DNA from: a bacterium YEK0313
GTDB lineage: Bacteria; Pseudomonadota; Alphaproteobacteria; Rhizobiales; Phreatobacteraceae
Assembly (NCBI GenBank): GCA_000751295.2
Contig: CCMO02000001.1
Span: 124,001 to 188,000, forward strand
Direction: 5' to 3'
Length of the DNA: 64,000 nt
The notes under the pieces are model-generated. The model saw nothing but the letters and a program-made list of their open reading frames with translations, did not search any database and was not told the origin of the DNA. The translations under genes were made by a program, and so were the position numbers. Shown here piece after piece: positions 1-8,349 of the stretch (the stretch's first letter is position 1; every line of letters begins with the position of its first letter).

Positions 1-74
1 GCGACCTCGCCGGCGCCGCCCAGCAATGTATCGAGATTGCCCTTCTCCTCACATGGCTTATCTTTGCCTGAGCC

Positions 75-278
75 ATGCCGGATCCCCAGACGCGCCCCCA
101 ACGGATCGAGACGCCCTGCGTGAGGATCTGCATCATCCACCCGCTGCACGGCATCTGCGAAGGCTGCGGCCGGACCCTTGCCGAGATCGGCCGCTGGTCG
201 ACCTTCTCGGCCGAGGAGCGCCGGCGGATCATGGCCGAGTTGCCCGACCGTCTCACCGAGATCACGAGCGCCTCATGA
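75..278 (+). CDS. DUF1289 family small cysteine-rich protein
   Basis: A 67-residue protein with the DUF1289 cysteine pattern: Cys-Val-Arg-Ile-Cys near residue 15, then Gly-Ile-Cys-x-Gly-Cys-Gly-Arg-Thr-Leu, and a Glu-Ile-x-x-Trp segment. The four cysteines could bind a metal or Fe-S centre, but the function of the family is not established. Its TGA stop overlaps the ATG of the next gene (ATGA at 275-278), so the two are probably translationally coupled. DUF1289 next to a TIGR02281-type protease is an arrangement I associate with Rhizobiales. Family assignment is secure; role is unknown. Confidence 0.9.
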   Translation: MPDPQTRPQRIETPCVRICIIHPLHGICEGCGRTLAEIGRWSTFSAEERRRIMAELPDRLTEITSAS

Positions 279-991
279 CCTCACGCGTCCTGTTGTGGAT
301 CCTGCTCGGTGCCGTCGGGCTTGCCGTGGTGATCGCCGCGATCCGGTCGAACGGCATCGAGGCCGGTACGCTCGATGCCGGCGACTATGCCTCGCTTCTC
401 GGCCTGACCATGCTCGCCGCCCTCACCGGCGCCAGCGTGATGGGCATGTTCCGCGGCCGCGCCGGCGATGCCGTCCAGGCGGCGATCGCCTGGCTCGCCA
501 TCTTCGCCTTTCTCGGCGTGATCTACACCTATCGTTTCGAATTCGAGGCCGTCGGCCGCCGCCTCGCCGCCAATCTGGTGCCCGGCCTCGGCACCGAGGG
601 CGTGACCGGCGCGCGGGAGGTCACCATACCGCGAGGCCCGGGCGGCACCTATTCGGTGCGCGTCTCGGTCAATGGCGCGCGGGCCGTGCCCATGCTGGTC
701 GATACCGGTGCTTCGTCGCTGGTGCTGAGCGATGCCGATGCGCGGCGCGCCGGCATCGCCGTCGACAGCCTGTCGTTCAACATCGCGGTTTCGACCGCCA
801 ACGGTCAGGCCATGGCGGCGGCGATCATGCTCGACAAGGTGGAGGTCGGGCCGATCGTCGCGCGCCAGGTCCGCGCCCTGGTTGCCCGCCCGCAGGCGCT
901 CAATGCGAGCCTGCTCGGCCACACCTTCCTCGATCGTCTCGACGGCTACGAGGTGCGGGGCGGCCGCATGGTGCTGCGTGGGGCGAACTAG
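275..991 (+). CDS. Membrane-anchored retropepsin-like aspartyl protease (TIGR02281 family)
   Basis: A 238-residue protein with three hydrophobic segments in the first 90 residues (about 5-24, 42-60, 70-88), followed by a single clan AA aspartyl-protease domain. The catalytic motif Asp-Thr-Gly-Ala-Ser starts at residue 143 and is followed by the hydrophobic strand Ser-Leu-Val-Leu. A second half-motif 'LLGHTFLDRL' lies near the C-terminus, as in other TIGR02281 proteins. One domain per chain implies a dimer, as in retropepsins. The ATG at 275 is chosen because it overlaps the upstream stop and begins a clean membrane segment; the longer open frame upstream has no protein-like sequence. The substrate is unknown and the active domain is probably periplasmic. 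Confidence 0.88.
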   Translation: MTSRVLLWILLGAVGLAVVIAAIRSNGIEAGTLDAGDYASLLGLTMLAALTGASVMGMFRGRAGDAVQAAIAWLAIFAFLGVIYTYRFEFEAVGRRLAANLVPGLGTEGVTGAREVTIPRGPGGTYSVRVSVNGARAVPMLVDTGASSLVLSDADARRAGIAVDSLSFNIAVSTANGQAMAAAIMLDKVEVGPIVARQVRALVARPQALNASLLGHTFLDRLDGYEVRGGRMVLRGAN

Positions 992-1076
992 CGAATGGGA
1001 ACTTGCAGGCGGCGAAACCCTCGGCGGCCCCACAAGGGCGCCCTGCCATCCCCAGCTCGCTATTCGCCACTCGCTA
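989..1076. repeat. Imperfect inverted repeat between convergent genes
   Basis: TAGCGA[A]TGG at 989-998 is complementary, with one mismatch, to CCA[C]TCGCTA at 1067-1076, with about 68 bases between. It includes the stop codon of the protease gene and lies between two convergent genes, so it may act in 3'-end formation. The right arm also carries the related word GCTATTCGCC (1059-1068), typical of short intergenic repeats in some Rhizobiales. No T-tract is present. Confidence 0.3.
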
Positions 1077-1091
1077 ACGCGCTCCTCGCCC

Positions 1092-4000
1092 TCACCAGAC
1101 CTTGCGCAGGCCGAGAGTGCCGCGGATCGCCTGATGGCGTTCGCCGAGCTCGGCTTCCACCGACGAGGTCAGGCTCAGCCCGCTTGAAAAGCGCAGCTCG
1201 GCTCCGGCGGCGGCGAGCGCCGTGTGCATGGACGGGCGCGCGCCGAAGACCGTGAAGGCGGAATTGGCAAGCGTCTGGAAGCTCGCTTCGACCGAACGCT
1301 GGGTGGTCGGCTGATAGGCCCAGGCGAGACGGCCATAGGCGATGAGATCGGTTCCCTCGGCGAGCTGGGTCTTGCCGTCCAGACGGACGCCGAGTTCGGT
1401 GCGCACCGTCGTATGGCTGCGGGTGGCAAAATCGAGGCCGAATACGCCGCCGGCCGGCCGCGTCGCTTCGCTATAGCGCGGCGCCGAATAGCCGATGACC
1501 TCGACCGCACCATAGGGCGTCAGCCCGAAGGCGGGCCAGCCGAAACGCCAGCCGGTTTCGAGCCGGCCGCCGAACGTATGGGCGGTGAGCCGCGCGCGAT
1601 AGACTTCTGGGCCGGCCAGATCGACATTGCGGTTGATATCGAAACTGTTCCAGCCATAGGCGACGGCCGCCGAGACATAGGCGGCACCAAGACGGGTCGA
1701 GCCGTAGAGGCCGATCTGGAACAGGTCACCGGTGCCGCCGCCCCGGCCGCCGAGGCCATAGGAGGTGCCGCCGCCGGCAAGCGCGAAGCCGACGAGGATG
1801 TCGGGGGTCAGGCGGCGATCCGCGCCGGCCGCCACGCCATAGATGCCGCTGCTATGGGCATTGGCGCCGGTCGTCGGATCGGCATTGAGCCGGCTCGCCT
1901 GGCCGAAGGCTTTCGTCCAGAGGCTCCAGCCGTGGCCGGTGCCGATCGCAAGGCCGGGCCGGCCCGCCGGCGGATCGGCCATCTGGATCAGCGAGGGGCT
2001 CGCCCCGCTCGCGAAAGCGCCGCGCGCGCCCGCCATCGGATCGAGCATCAGATTGAGGAAAAGGCTCGCCGCCCTGAGCGCCGTCTCTTCCGTGCCGGTC
2101 GCGGCCTCGCCGCTCAGCCGGCTCAGAGCCTGCGGCAGCGCCGATTGCGACAGCAGATAGAGCGGGATGAAGGCCGAGACGTCGGCGCCGCCGACCAGGG
2201 CACGGTCGATCGCCGCGGCGACATTGGTGGGATTGATCGGCGTGCCCAGCGGCAGCAGCGGCACCAGCCGGTTGGCGCTCAGGGACAGTTCGACATCGGT
2301 GGCCGTATAGCTGACCGTCGTCGTGATCGCCGGCGTGAAGGTGCCGCCGGCCGAAACCGCGTCGAACGTGCCGCTGCGCCCACCCGCCGCCGACAGCAGC
2401 GTATAGGTCGTGCCGAAACGGAAGCTCCGGTCGATGCCGACCAGCGAGAGCGTGCCGGCAAGGCTCGCCGCGCCCGTCACGTTCAGCCGGTCGGCTGATG
2501 TGCCGGAGACTTCGATGACCGTGGTGCTGCCGGCATTCAGGACGGCATTGCCGGCAACCGTCATCGTGCCGATGGAATTGCCCGGTGCGAGCGTGCCGTT
2601 GAGGACGAGCCCGCCGATCGTGCCGGTGCCGCCGAGCGTGCCGGCGGTGTCCACGGTGACGACCGAGACCAGCGATCCGTTGACGACCAGCTTGCCCCCC
2701 TCGACGATGGTCGGGCCGGTATAGGTATTGGTGCCCGACAGGGTGAGCGTGCCCGTGCCGACCTTGACGAGCGAACCGCCGCTGCCCGCGCAGCCGCAGC
2801 CGTCGGTGATGGTGCCGCTGACTTCGGTCGAGAGATTGTTGCCGCCAACGGTAAGCTGGACTGGTCCGAGAATGAATTCGCCGGCGCCGGCGATCGAACC
2901 GACCGACAGCCTGTCGTCGTTGTTCGGGCCATAGCTGCCGCTGAAATCGACGATACCGCCGGCCTTGGCGGTGATCTGGGCATTGCCGCCGGTCGCATTG
3001 TCGAGGAACACCACCAGCGCGCCGCTCTCCGCCGTGATGGTGGCGTTGCCCGCAGTCGCAAAACCCTGGAAGGCGGTGACAGCGCCGTCCTTGTTGACGA
3101 TGGTGGCATGATCCGCACTGGAGGCTTCGGTCGGATCGGGGAATTGACCGAAGGCGACGACTCCGCCCGGTTCGTTGATGATCGTCGCGGAACCGGCACG
3201 CGAAGATTGCGCGAAACCGACGAAGCCGCTGTTGGTGATGGACGCCTGCCCCGCCGTGCTGTTCTCGGCAAAGAGCAGCCCCGTGCCGACTTCGTTGATG
3301 ATCGAGGCCCGGCCGGCGGTGGCCGAGGCATAGAAGAAGGTCGCCGAACCGGTCTTGTTGACGATGGTGGCGCCATCGGCGGAGGCGGTCTCGCCGGCGC
3401 CGCCCATCGGCAGGCCGAAGGCGAGAATGCCGGCCGCCTCGTTGGTGATGCTGGCTGTGCCCGCGCGCGCCTGGCCGCTGAACAGGATGTCGCCGAAATT
3501 GCTGATGATGGCGGCGCCGGCGGTGCTCGTGTCGGCGAAGGCGAGCGCGCTGTTGTTGGTGATCGTCGCCGTGCCCGCGCTGCTGGAATCGCGGAAGGTC
3601 ACGCCGCTCGCGAAGGACGGAGCGATGGCGATGGTGGCATTCCCGGCCGAACTCGTGCCGTAATAATTGACGTCGCCATTGGTGGTGATCGTCAAGCCGG
3701 CCGTGGTGCCGTTGACGATGTTGAACGTGCCGTCATTGACGAGATTGCCGACCAGCGTGCCGGCGCGCGCCGCAGTGCCGAGCTGGAGCGTCGCCCCGGC
3801 ATCGATGGTCGTGCCGCCGGTATAGGTGTTGGCGCCCGACAGGATCGACAGGCCGGTCATCGGTCCGTTCAGGATCTGCACCGCGCCCACGCCGGTGATC
3901 GCGCCGGCAAAATCGGCATTGACCAACTGCAGCAGCATGGCGGGACCGGAGCTCGTATTGAGCGTGCCGGCGCCGGACAGGTTCTTGAGGGCCGCATCGA

Positions 4001-5009
4001 AGCCGTTGAGGTCGAGTGTCGCCGCCGCATCGATCCGGGTGGAAGCAAGGGTCGGGCTGTTCGTTCCGAATGCGGCCGTGTCGGTTCTGAGCGTGCCGCC
4101 GGCAATGTACAGATTGACGTTGGCGGGCGGCGACATGCCGATCGACGCGAGGACAACCGTGCCGGTATCGCCGGTCGAGCCGAAGGTGACGGTGCCGTTG
4201 GTGCCGAGATCGATATTGGGGCCAGCCAGGGTGAGCGTGGTCCCCGTCGCGGCCGATACGGTCGTGTCCATATTGGCGTTGACGGTGAAAAAACCGGTCA
4301 GTGTGGCATCGACCGCCGCGCGCAGCCCGCCGCCATTCAGGACCACCGACGTCCCACCGATCGCATCGGCATGGCCGATTTCGATCGTGCCGGCATTGAC
4401 GGTGAGCGAGAGACCCAGAAACGGATTGACGGCCGTCAGGGCAAGCGTACCGTCACCGGTCTTCGTCACGCCGCCAAACAGCGCCAAGGCATTGACTTCG
4501 CCGGCCTGTGTCGCCCGTCCGGAGGCGACGTCGAGCGTGATGGAGCCTCCCGGAGCGACGAGGCTAATGATATTGCTGACCGTCAAGCCGTCCCGGTAGC
4601 CGACAGTGGCGCCGGGGGCGAAGATCTGCACAATGCCAGTTCCGAAGGCGGTGTCGCTGCCGGCGATCAAAGTACCGGCAGTGATGATGGTATTGGCGGT
4701 ATAGGTATTGTTGCCCGACAGGAGCAACGAACCTGGCCCCCATTTGACCAGAACATCGGCAAGGGGGTCTCCTCCAGAAATCACACCCGCCTGCTCGGCA
4801 GAGCCGACCGGAACATCGAGCATAGTCGCACCCGGCCCGACCGTGAGCCCGCCCGCATTGACCTGGCCATCCGTATAGGTGGTCGACTGCGCGTGCGCGG
4901 CACTCGCCAGTCCAATCGCCAAGGCCGCATGCGCCGCCGCCAGCACCATGGATCGTGGAATGCGCCTGCCCTGCCGCCGCGCTTCGCGCGGCTTTCCCAG
5001 CACCAGCAT
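1092..5009 (-). CDS. Autotransporter (type Va) with beta-helix passenger
   Basis: A 1305-residue type V secreted protein. The N-terminus has a basic stretch and a signal peptide ending around Ala-His-Ala-Gln (residue 41). The passenger contains several autotransporter-associated beta-strand repeats of the form 'GxGTLTLSGxNTYTGxT' (near residues 90, 390 and 755). Between roughly residues 445 and 690 there are about eleven copies of a 19-24-residue rung carrying AG-x-A-(T/S)-I-x-N, consistent with a right-handed beta-helix. The last ~275 residues, starting near 'GHGWSLWTKAFG', form the translocator barrel and end in the aromatic residue Trp. A GGGGGAG ribosome site lies a few bases upstream of the ATG. 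It probably acts as an adhesin or surface protein; no protease triad was recognised. It stands alone, convergent with the protease gene and divergent from the nucleotidase. Confidence 0.93.
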   Translation of the reverse strand: MLVLGKPREARRQGRRIPRSMVLAAAHAALAIGLASAAHAQSTTYTDGQVNAGGLTVGPGATMLDVPVGSAEQAGVISGGDPLADVLVKWGPGSLLLSGNNTYTANTIITAGTLIAGSDTAFGTGIVQIFAPGATVGYRDGLTVSNIISLVAPGGSITLDVASGRATQAGEVNALALFGGVTKTGDGTLALTAVNPFLGLSLTVNAGTIEIGHADAIGGTSVVLNGGGLRAAVDATLTGFFTVNANMDTTVSAATGTTLTLAGPNIDLGTNGTVTFGSTGDTGTVVLASIGMSPPANVNLYIAGGTLRTDTAAFGTNSPTLASTRIDAAATLDLNGFDAALKNLSGAGTLNTSSGPAMLLQLVNADFAGAITGVGAVQILNGPMTGLSILSGANTYTGGTTIDAGATLQLGTAARAGTLVGNLVNDGTFNIVNGTTAGLTITTNGDVNYYGTSSAGNATIAIAPSFASGVTFRDSSSAGTATITNNSALAFADTSTAGAAIISNFGDILFSGQARAGTASITNEAAGILAFGLPMGGAGETASADGATIVNKTGSATFFYASATAGRASIINEVGTGLLFAENSTAGQASITNSGFVGFAQSSRAGSATIINEPGGVVAFGQFPDPTEASSADHATIVNKDGAVTAFQGFATAGNATITAESGALVVFLDNATGGNAQITAKAGGIVDFSGSYGPNNDDRLSVGSIAGAGEFILGPVQLTVGGNNLSTEVSGTITDGCGCAGSGGSLVKVGTGTLTLSGTNTYTGPTIVEGGKLVVNGSLVSVVTVDTAGTLGGTGTIGGLVLNGTLAPGNSIGTMTVAGNAVLNAGSTTVIEVSGTSADRLNVTGAASLAGTLSLVGIDRSFRFGTTYTLLSAAGGRSGTFDAVSAGGTFTPAITTTVSYTATDVELSLSANRLVPLLPLGTPINPTNVAAAIDRALVGGADVSAFIPLYLLSQSALPQALSRLSGEAATGTEETALRAASLFLNLMLDPMAGARGAFASGASPSLIQMADPPAGRPGLAIGTGHGWSLWTKAFGQASRLNADPTTGANAHSSGIYGVAAGADRRLTPDILVGFALAGGGTSYGLGGRGGGTGDLFQIGLYGSTRLGAAYVSAAVAYGWNSFDINRNVDLAGPEVYRARLTAHTFGGRLETGWRFGWPAFGLTPYGAVEVIGYSAPRYSEATRPAGGVFGLDFATRSHTTVRTELGVRLDGKTQLAEGTDLIAYGRLAWAYQPTTQRSVEASFQTLANSAFTVFGARPSMHTALAAAGAELRFSSGLSLTSSVEAELGERHQAIRGTLGLRKVW

Positions 5010-5292
5010 GTCGCGTCTCCCCCAGGCGCTACAACTGGAAATAGCCTATAGATTCACACCCGTGGCAAGCGAAATGTAAGCTTGATGTCGCTGGGGAAGT
5101 CGGGCTGTTTCATTTCCGCAACGGCGCCTTTTGCGATCATCCGACGGAACACAGGCCGCGCTCCGCCGCGCCACAAGGCGGCAACCTTCCGGCGAGACGA
5201 TCAGCGCCTGCCCGTTCGCCCACGCCTTGCCGAAACACCCGATCGCTGCGCATTGTCCGCGCCGACCTGTCCCGATTGCCCCGGAGCTTCAC

Positions 5293-6813
5293 ATGCCGCT
5301 CATCTCCCGCCGCGACACGCTCTCCGTCGGGCTCGGCGCCGCCGTGGCCGGCTTCGCCGGGGCGGACCAGGCCGCGGCCGAGCGGCGCGCGCCGACGCTG
5401 ACACTGCTGCTCGTCAACGACATCTACAAGATGGGGGAGGAGAACGGCCGCGGTGGCTTTGCCCGGCTCAATGCCGTCGTCAAGGCCGAGCGGGCGCGCG
5501 GCGTGCCGATGCTCTACGTCCATGCCGGCGACATGTTCTCGCCCTCGCTCATGTCCGGCTTCGACCAGGGCGCGCATACGGTCGAGCTCGTCAACCTCGC
5601 GCCGCCCGACGTCTTCGTGCCCGGCAACCACGAATTCGACTTCGGACCGGAGGCCTATGCCGCGCGCCGGCGCGAGGCGAAGTTCGCCTATTTCGCCGCC
5701 AATATGCGCGACGCCGACGGCGCGCCGCTGCCCGGCCACGAGGACGGCCGGATCTTCGACCTCGGCGTCGCCAAGCTCGGCGTCTTCGGCGTCGCCCTGC
5801 CGAACACGGCCGAGGTCTCCTCGTCGGGCGACATCCGGTTCAGCCCGACCATGGAGACCGTGCAGCGCGAGGCGGCGCGGCTGCGGCGCGCCGGCGCCGA
5901 CCTCGTCGTCTGCTGCGCCCATACCGACCGCGCCGACGACCTGAAGATCGTGCGCTCGCGCCTCGTCGACGTGCTGCTGACCGGGCACGATCACGACCTG
6001 GCGCTGACCTATGACGGCCGCACGGTGATGGTGGAGAGTTCCGAGGAGGGCTATTACGTCACGGCTATCGACCTGACGCTGGGCACGACGGGCGAAGGCG
6101 CGGAACGGCGCACCACCTTCACCCCGGCCTTCCGGGTTCACGACAGCCGCAGCGTGACGCCGGACCCGGCGACGCTCGCCCGGGTGCAGGAATACGAAAA
6201 GCTGCTCGCCCAGGAGCTCGACGTGGTGATCGCGGTTCTGTCGGGCGAGCTCGACAGCCGCACGGCCATCGTGCGCTCGCAGGAGACCGCGATCGGCGAC
6301 CTCATCGCCGATGCCATGCGCGAGGCGACCGGCGCCGATGTCGCGGTCATCAATGGCGGCGGCATCCGCGGCAACCGGGTCTATCCGGCCGGCCACCAGC
6401 TCACCCGCCGCGACGTGCTGAGCGAGCTGCCCTTCGGCAACCGCACCGTGGTGGCGCCGGTTTCGGGCGCCGACCTGAAGGCGGCGATCGAAAACGGCGT
6501 CAGCCAGGTGGAGCATCGCGCCGGCCGCTTCCCGCAGGTCTCCGGCCTCACCGTCATCGTCGACCGGTCGCGGCCGGCCGGCGACAGGGTGGTGGCGATG
6601 ACGGTCGGCGGCGCGCCGCTCGACCCTCAAAGGATCTACCGCGTCGCGACCAACGACTTCATGCTCAAGGGGGGCGACGGCTACGGCATGCTCGGCGCGC
6701 GCGTGCAGGACGCCGACCTCAAGGGCAAGCTGGTCGCCTCCGACGTGATGGTGCATGCCCGCCGGCTCGGCACGATCGCGGCGACCACGGGCGGGCGGAT
6801 CCGCTTCCTGTGA
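5293..6813 (+). CDS. Exported bifunctional metallophosphatase / 5'-nucleotidase
   Basis: A 506-residue UshA-type enzyme predicted to hydrolyse nucleotides or related phosphate esters in the periplasm. The start at 5293 gives a Tat-like signal (Ser-Arg-Arg-Asp at residues 5-8, hydrophobic stretch, Ala-x-Ala region near residue 28) and follows a GGAG site. Metallophosphoesterase motifs are visible in order: ValAsnAspIleTyr, HisAlaGlyAspMet, GlyAsnHisGluPheAsp, CysAlaHisThrAsp and GlyHisAspHisAsp. The C-terminal nucleotidase domain begins near residue 320 and includes 'AIGDLIADAMRE' and 'INGGGIRG'. In the first motif the usual Asp-x-His is Asp-Ile-Tyr, so one canonical metal ligand is replaced, as in a subset of the family. 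The gene is convergent with the phage-tail and lysis cluster. Confidence 0.92.
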   Translation: MPLISRRDTLSVGLGAAVAGFAGADQAAAERRAPTLTLLLVNDIYKMGEENGRGGFARLNAVVKAERARGVPMLYVHAGDMFSPSLMSGFDQGAHTVELVNLAPPDVFVPGNHEFDFGPEAYAARRREAKFAYFAANMRDADGAPLPGHEDGRIFDLGVAKLGVFGVALPNTAEVSSSGDIRFSPTMETVQREAARLRRAGADLVVCCAHTDRADDLKIVRSRLVDVLLTGHDHDLALTYDGRTVMVESSEEGYYVTAIDLTLGTTGEGAERRTTFTPAFRVHDSRSVTPDPATLARVQEYEKLLAQELDVVIAVLSGELDSRTAIVRSQETAIGDLIADAMREATGADVAVINGGGIRGNRVYPAGHQLTRRDVLSELPFGNRTVVAPVSGADLKAAIENGVSQVEHRAGRFPQVSGLTVIVDRSRPAGDRVVAMTVGGAPLDPQRIYRVATNDFMLKGGDGYGMLGARVQDADLKGKLVASDVMVHARRLGTIAATTGGRIRFL

Positions 6814-6843
6814 GCCTCGAGCCCGCGGCCGGCGGAGCCGCCG

Positions 6844-7119
6844 TCACGGCCCCCGTCCGCGCGCGCCTTCGAGGATCTGCCTGATCACGCGGATGTCGCC
6901 CTGCATGGTGGCGATGGTGTCGCGGTCGCGTTCGGTGCGCTCCTCGATGCGGCGCACCCGCTCGGTCATCTCGCTCTTGTCCGCGCGGATGCGCTCGATC
7001 AGCCGGACATCCTCCGCCTTCAGCTCGCGCAGGTCGGCCTGCATATAGGCCATGCCCATGCTGACGCCGACGATGGTCGTGGCGATGGACCAGAAATTGA
7101 GATCGAGATTGATCTTCAT
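6844..7119 (-). CDS. Small membrane protein with coiled coil, last gene of the lysis cassette
   Basis: A 91-residue protein with one hydrophobic segment at about residues 9-26 and a highly charged, Arg/Glu-rich helix (residues 28-85) predicted to form a coiled coil. Its ATG overlaps the stop of the Rz1-like gene (ATGA at 7116-7119), so it belongs to the lysis cassette. The one-segment topology fits a holin, antiholin or accessory lysis factor, but the order (membrane segment first, coiled coil second) differs from XhlA-type proteins, and no family was recognised with certainty. It is the distal gene of the minus-strand tail/lysis cluster and ends 30 bases from the convergent nucleotidase gene. 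Confidence 0.7.
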   Translation of the reverse strand: MKINLDLNFWSIATTIVGVSMGMAYMQADLRELKAEDVRLIERIRADKSEMTERVRRIEERTERDRDTIATMQGDIRVIRQILEGARGRGP

Positions 7120-7334
7120 CGCGCCCTCGGCCGCCGCCAGCCGCAGGCGGCGATGCCGCTCTCGACCGTCTCGTCGATCCAGATCTGATCGCGCGTCGTC
7201 TGCCCCCTGACCGGAAAGCCGGGATCACCGAAGACCCGGCATTCGCCGCGGTCGACACTCGCCGGCCGTGACGTCCCACACCCCGCCATCGTCATAACAA
7301 GCGCGGACAGGACCGCGAGCCTTGCGTGCCGCAT
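7116..7334 (-). CDS. Rz1-like outer-membrane spanin lipoprotein
   Basis: A 72-residue protein that starts inside the Rz-like gene in a different reading frame and extends beyond it. It has a lipoprotein signal with lipobox Met-Ala-Gly-Cys (Cys near residue 19) followed by a short soluble domain. A small lipoprotein whose start is embedded in the preceding gene for a membrane-anchored coiled-coil protein is the hallmark of the Rz/Rz1 spanin pairs of tailed phages. Such pairs link inner and outer membranes and fuse them at lysis. No strong ribosome site was seen, consistent with coupled translation. Confidence comes mainly from architecture and position behind the endolysin. Confidence 0.72.
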   Translation of the reverse strand: MRHARLAVLSALVMTMAGCGTSRPASVDRGECRVFGDPGFPVRGQTTRDQIWIDETVESGIAACGWRRPRAR

Positions 7335-7488
7335 CTTCGGCCTCCCTGTTTGCCGTGTCGATTTCGGTGAGGACCTCGCGCCGGCCGGCATCCCTGATCC
7401 GGTCGACGGCGAGCCAGCCCGCGGCGAGCGCGAGGCCGATGCCGGCTGCGGCGGCGATCGGCCGCCAGTTCGCAAGGAGCTGCAACAT
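7225..7488 (-). CDS. Rz-like inner-membrane spanin
   Basis: An 87-residue protein with an N-terminal membrane segment (about residues 10-28) followed by a charged helical part (Arg-Asp-Ala-Gly-Arg-Arg ... Glu-Ala-Glu-Asp-Ala-Ala) and two cysteines toward the C-terminus (in AlaCysTyrAspAsp and GlyGluCysArg). The start ATG overlaps the endolysin stop (TGATG at 7486-7490); a GTG one codon upstream is an alternative. Membrane anchor plus periplasmic coil, placed right after the endolysin and with an overlapping lipoprotein gene, is the i-spanin pattern. It would act with the Rz1-like product to disrupt the outer membrane after peptidoglycan cleavage. Confidence 0.72.
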   Translation of the reverse strand: MLQLLANWRPIAAAAGIGLALAAGWLAVDRIRDAGRREVLTEIDTANREAEDAARKARGPVRACYDDGGVWDVTAGECRPRRMPGLR

Positions 7489-8252
7489 CACGCGGGGCTC
7501 CGGCTGATCGTGACGCGGCCGGACAGGACCAGCCAGGCGGCGATGCCGCCGGCGGCCAGCACCAGGCCGAGGGCTGCCAGCGCCCAGCCATTGGCAATGC
7601 CGCCGAGCGCCGGCAGGGCCGCGACGCCGCCGGCGAATAGTCCTCCGGTGGTGAGCGCGGCGGCGCTCTCGGCCGGCTTGACCTCGTCGGGCCGCGCCGC
7701 GTCGGGCGCGACATCGGCCGGCTGCGGCCCGGCCTTGTCGGCGGCCTTCAACGCGTCGAGAAAGTTCCTGTGGTAGCCGGCGATCAGCCTGGCCTTGTCC
7801 GTGCCGTTGACGATGCGCCGGGCGCCGACCGGATCGTCCTTCGCCGCGCTGAAGAAGTCGGCGAGGCGCTTACCCGTGAACAGCCCCTCCTCCATGCCCC
7901 GGAACAGCGCCGGCAGGTCCTTCTCCCAGGTCAGGAGCTGGCCCGGCCGGCGCGCCCCGAACAGGCGGTGGTTGCGCTCCCAGGTGACCTGGACGAGCCC
8001 TTCGCCGACCCAAGGGTAATAGGGCTTGGACCTGAGATAGCCCTCCCCGCCCCGCTCCCGGATCGGCTGCAGCGCGGCGCCGGTCTCATGAAAGGCGGTC
8101 GCCAGCATGTAGGCGAGCCACCTGACATCGGTGAGATGGGAGGCGTCCCACTCGTCGAGGATCCGCGTCAGGCCGTCGACCTGAGCGGAAGACAGCCGGC
8201 CGCCGAACGGCGCCCGGCGCACATAGGCAAAGAAGGTCCGCCGGTCGAACAT
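7488..8252 (-). CDS. GH19-like endolysin with C-terminal membrane segments
   Basis: A 254-residue phage-type lysozyme/chitinase-fold enzyme. Residues 1-165 resemble the GH19-like endolysins of alphaproteobacterial prophages: the 'TRILDEW' helix, the catalytic-type 'AFHETG' (Glu near residue 52), 'GEGLVQVTWERN', and a C-terminal 'FLDALKAA' helix. An acidic, Pro/Ala-rich linker leads to two hydrophobic stretches (about residues 200-245). The protein could therefore be membrane-tethered or carry a fused holin-like tail; no separate classical holin gene was seen. The ATG at 8252 follows AAGGAAG, which rejects the longer frame. It cleaves peptidoglycan and heads the lysis cassette. An intrinsic terminator ends 44 bases upstream. 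Confidence 0.85.
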   Translation of the reverse strand: MFDRRTFFAYVRRAPFGGRLSSAQVDGLTRILDEWDASHLTDVRWLAYMLATAFHETGAALQPIRERGGEGYLRSKPYYPWVGEGLVQVTWERNHRLFGARRPGQLLTWEKDLPALFRGMEEGLFTGKRLADFFSAAKDDPVGARRIVNGTDKARLIAGYHRNFLDALKAADKAGPQPADVAPDAARPDEVKPAESAAALTTGGLFAGGVAALPALGGIANGWALAALGLVLAAGGIAAWLVLSGRVTISRSPA

Positions 8253-8295
8253 GGACCGCTTCCTTGTGGTTGGGGTGGAGGGCAAGGCGAACGCC

Positions 8296-8323
8296 AAAAG
8301 CCCGGCGCGGGCGGCGCCGGGCT
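8296..8323 (-). terminator. Intrinsic terminator upstream of the endolysin gene
   Basis: On the minus strand a perfect 10-bp stem (AGCCCGGCGC / GCGCCGGGCT) with a 5-base loop is followed by TTTT. It lies between the tail-fibre region and the endolysin start, so it would limit read-through from the tail operon into the lysis cassette. Confidence 0.75.
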
Positions 8324-8349
8324 GGGCAGTTCAGGGGTGAGGCGTCAGG

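Noticed and set aside
1..74. Start of a minus-strand gene at the left window edge
   Set aside because: One minus-strand frame reads plausibly for about 16 codons and an AGGAG word is present, but no start codon is at the right distance and the window ends; not enough to call a gene.
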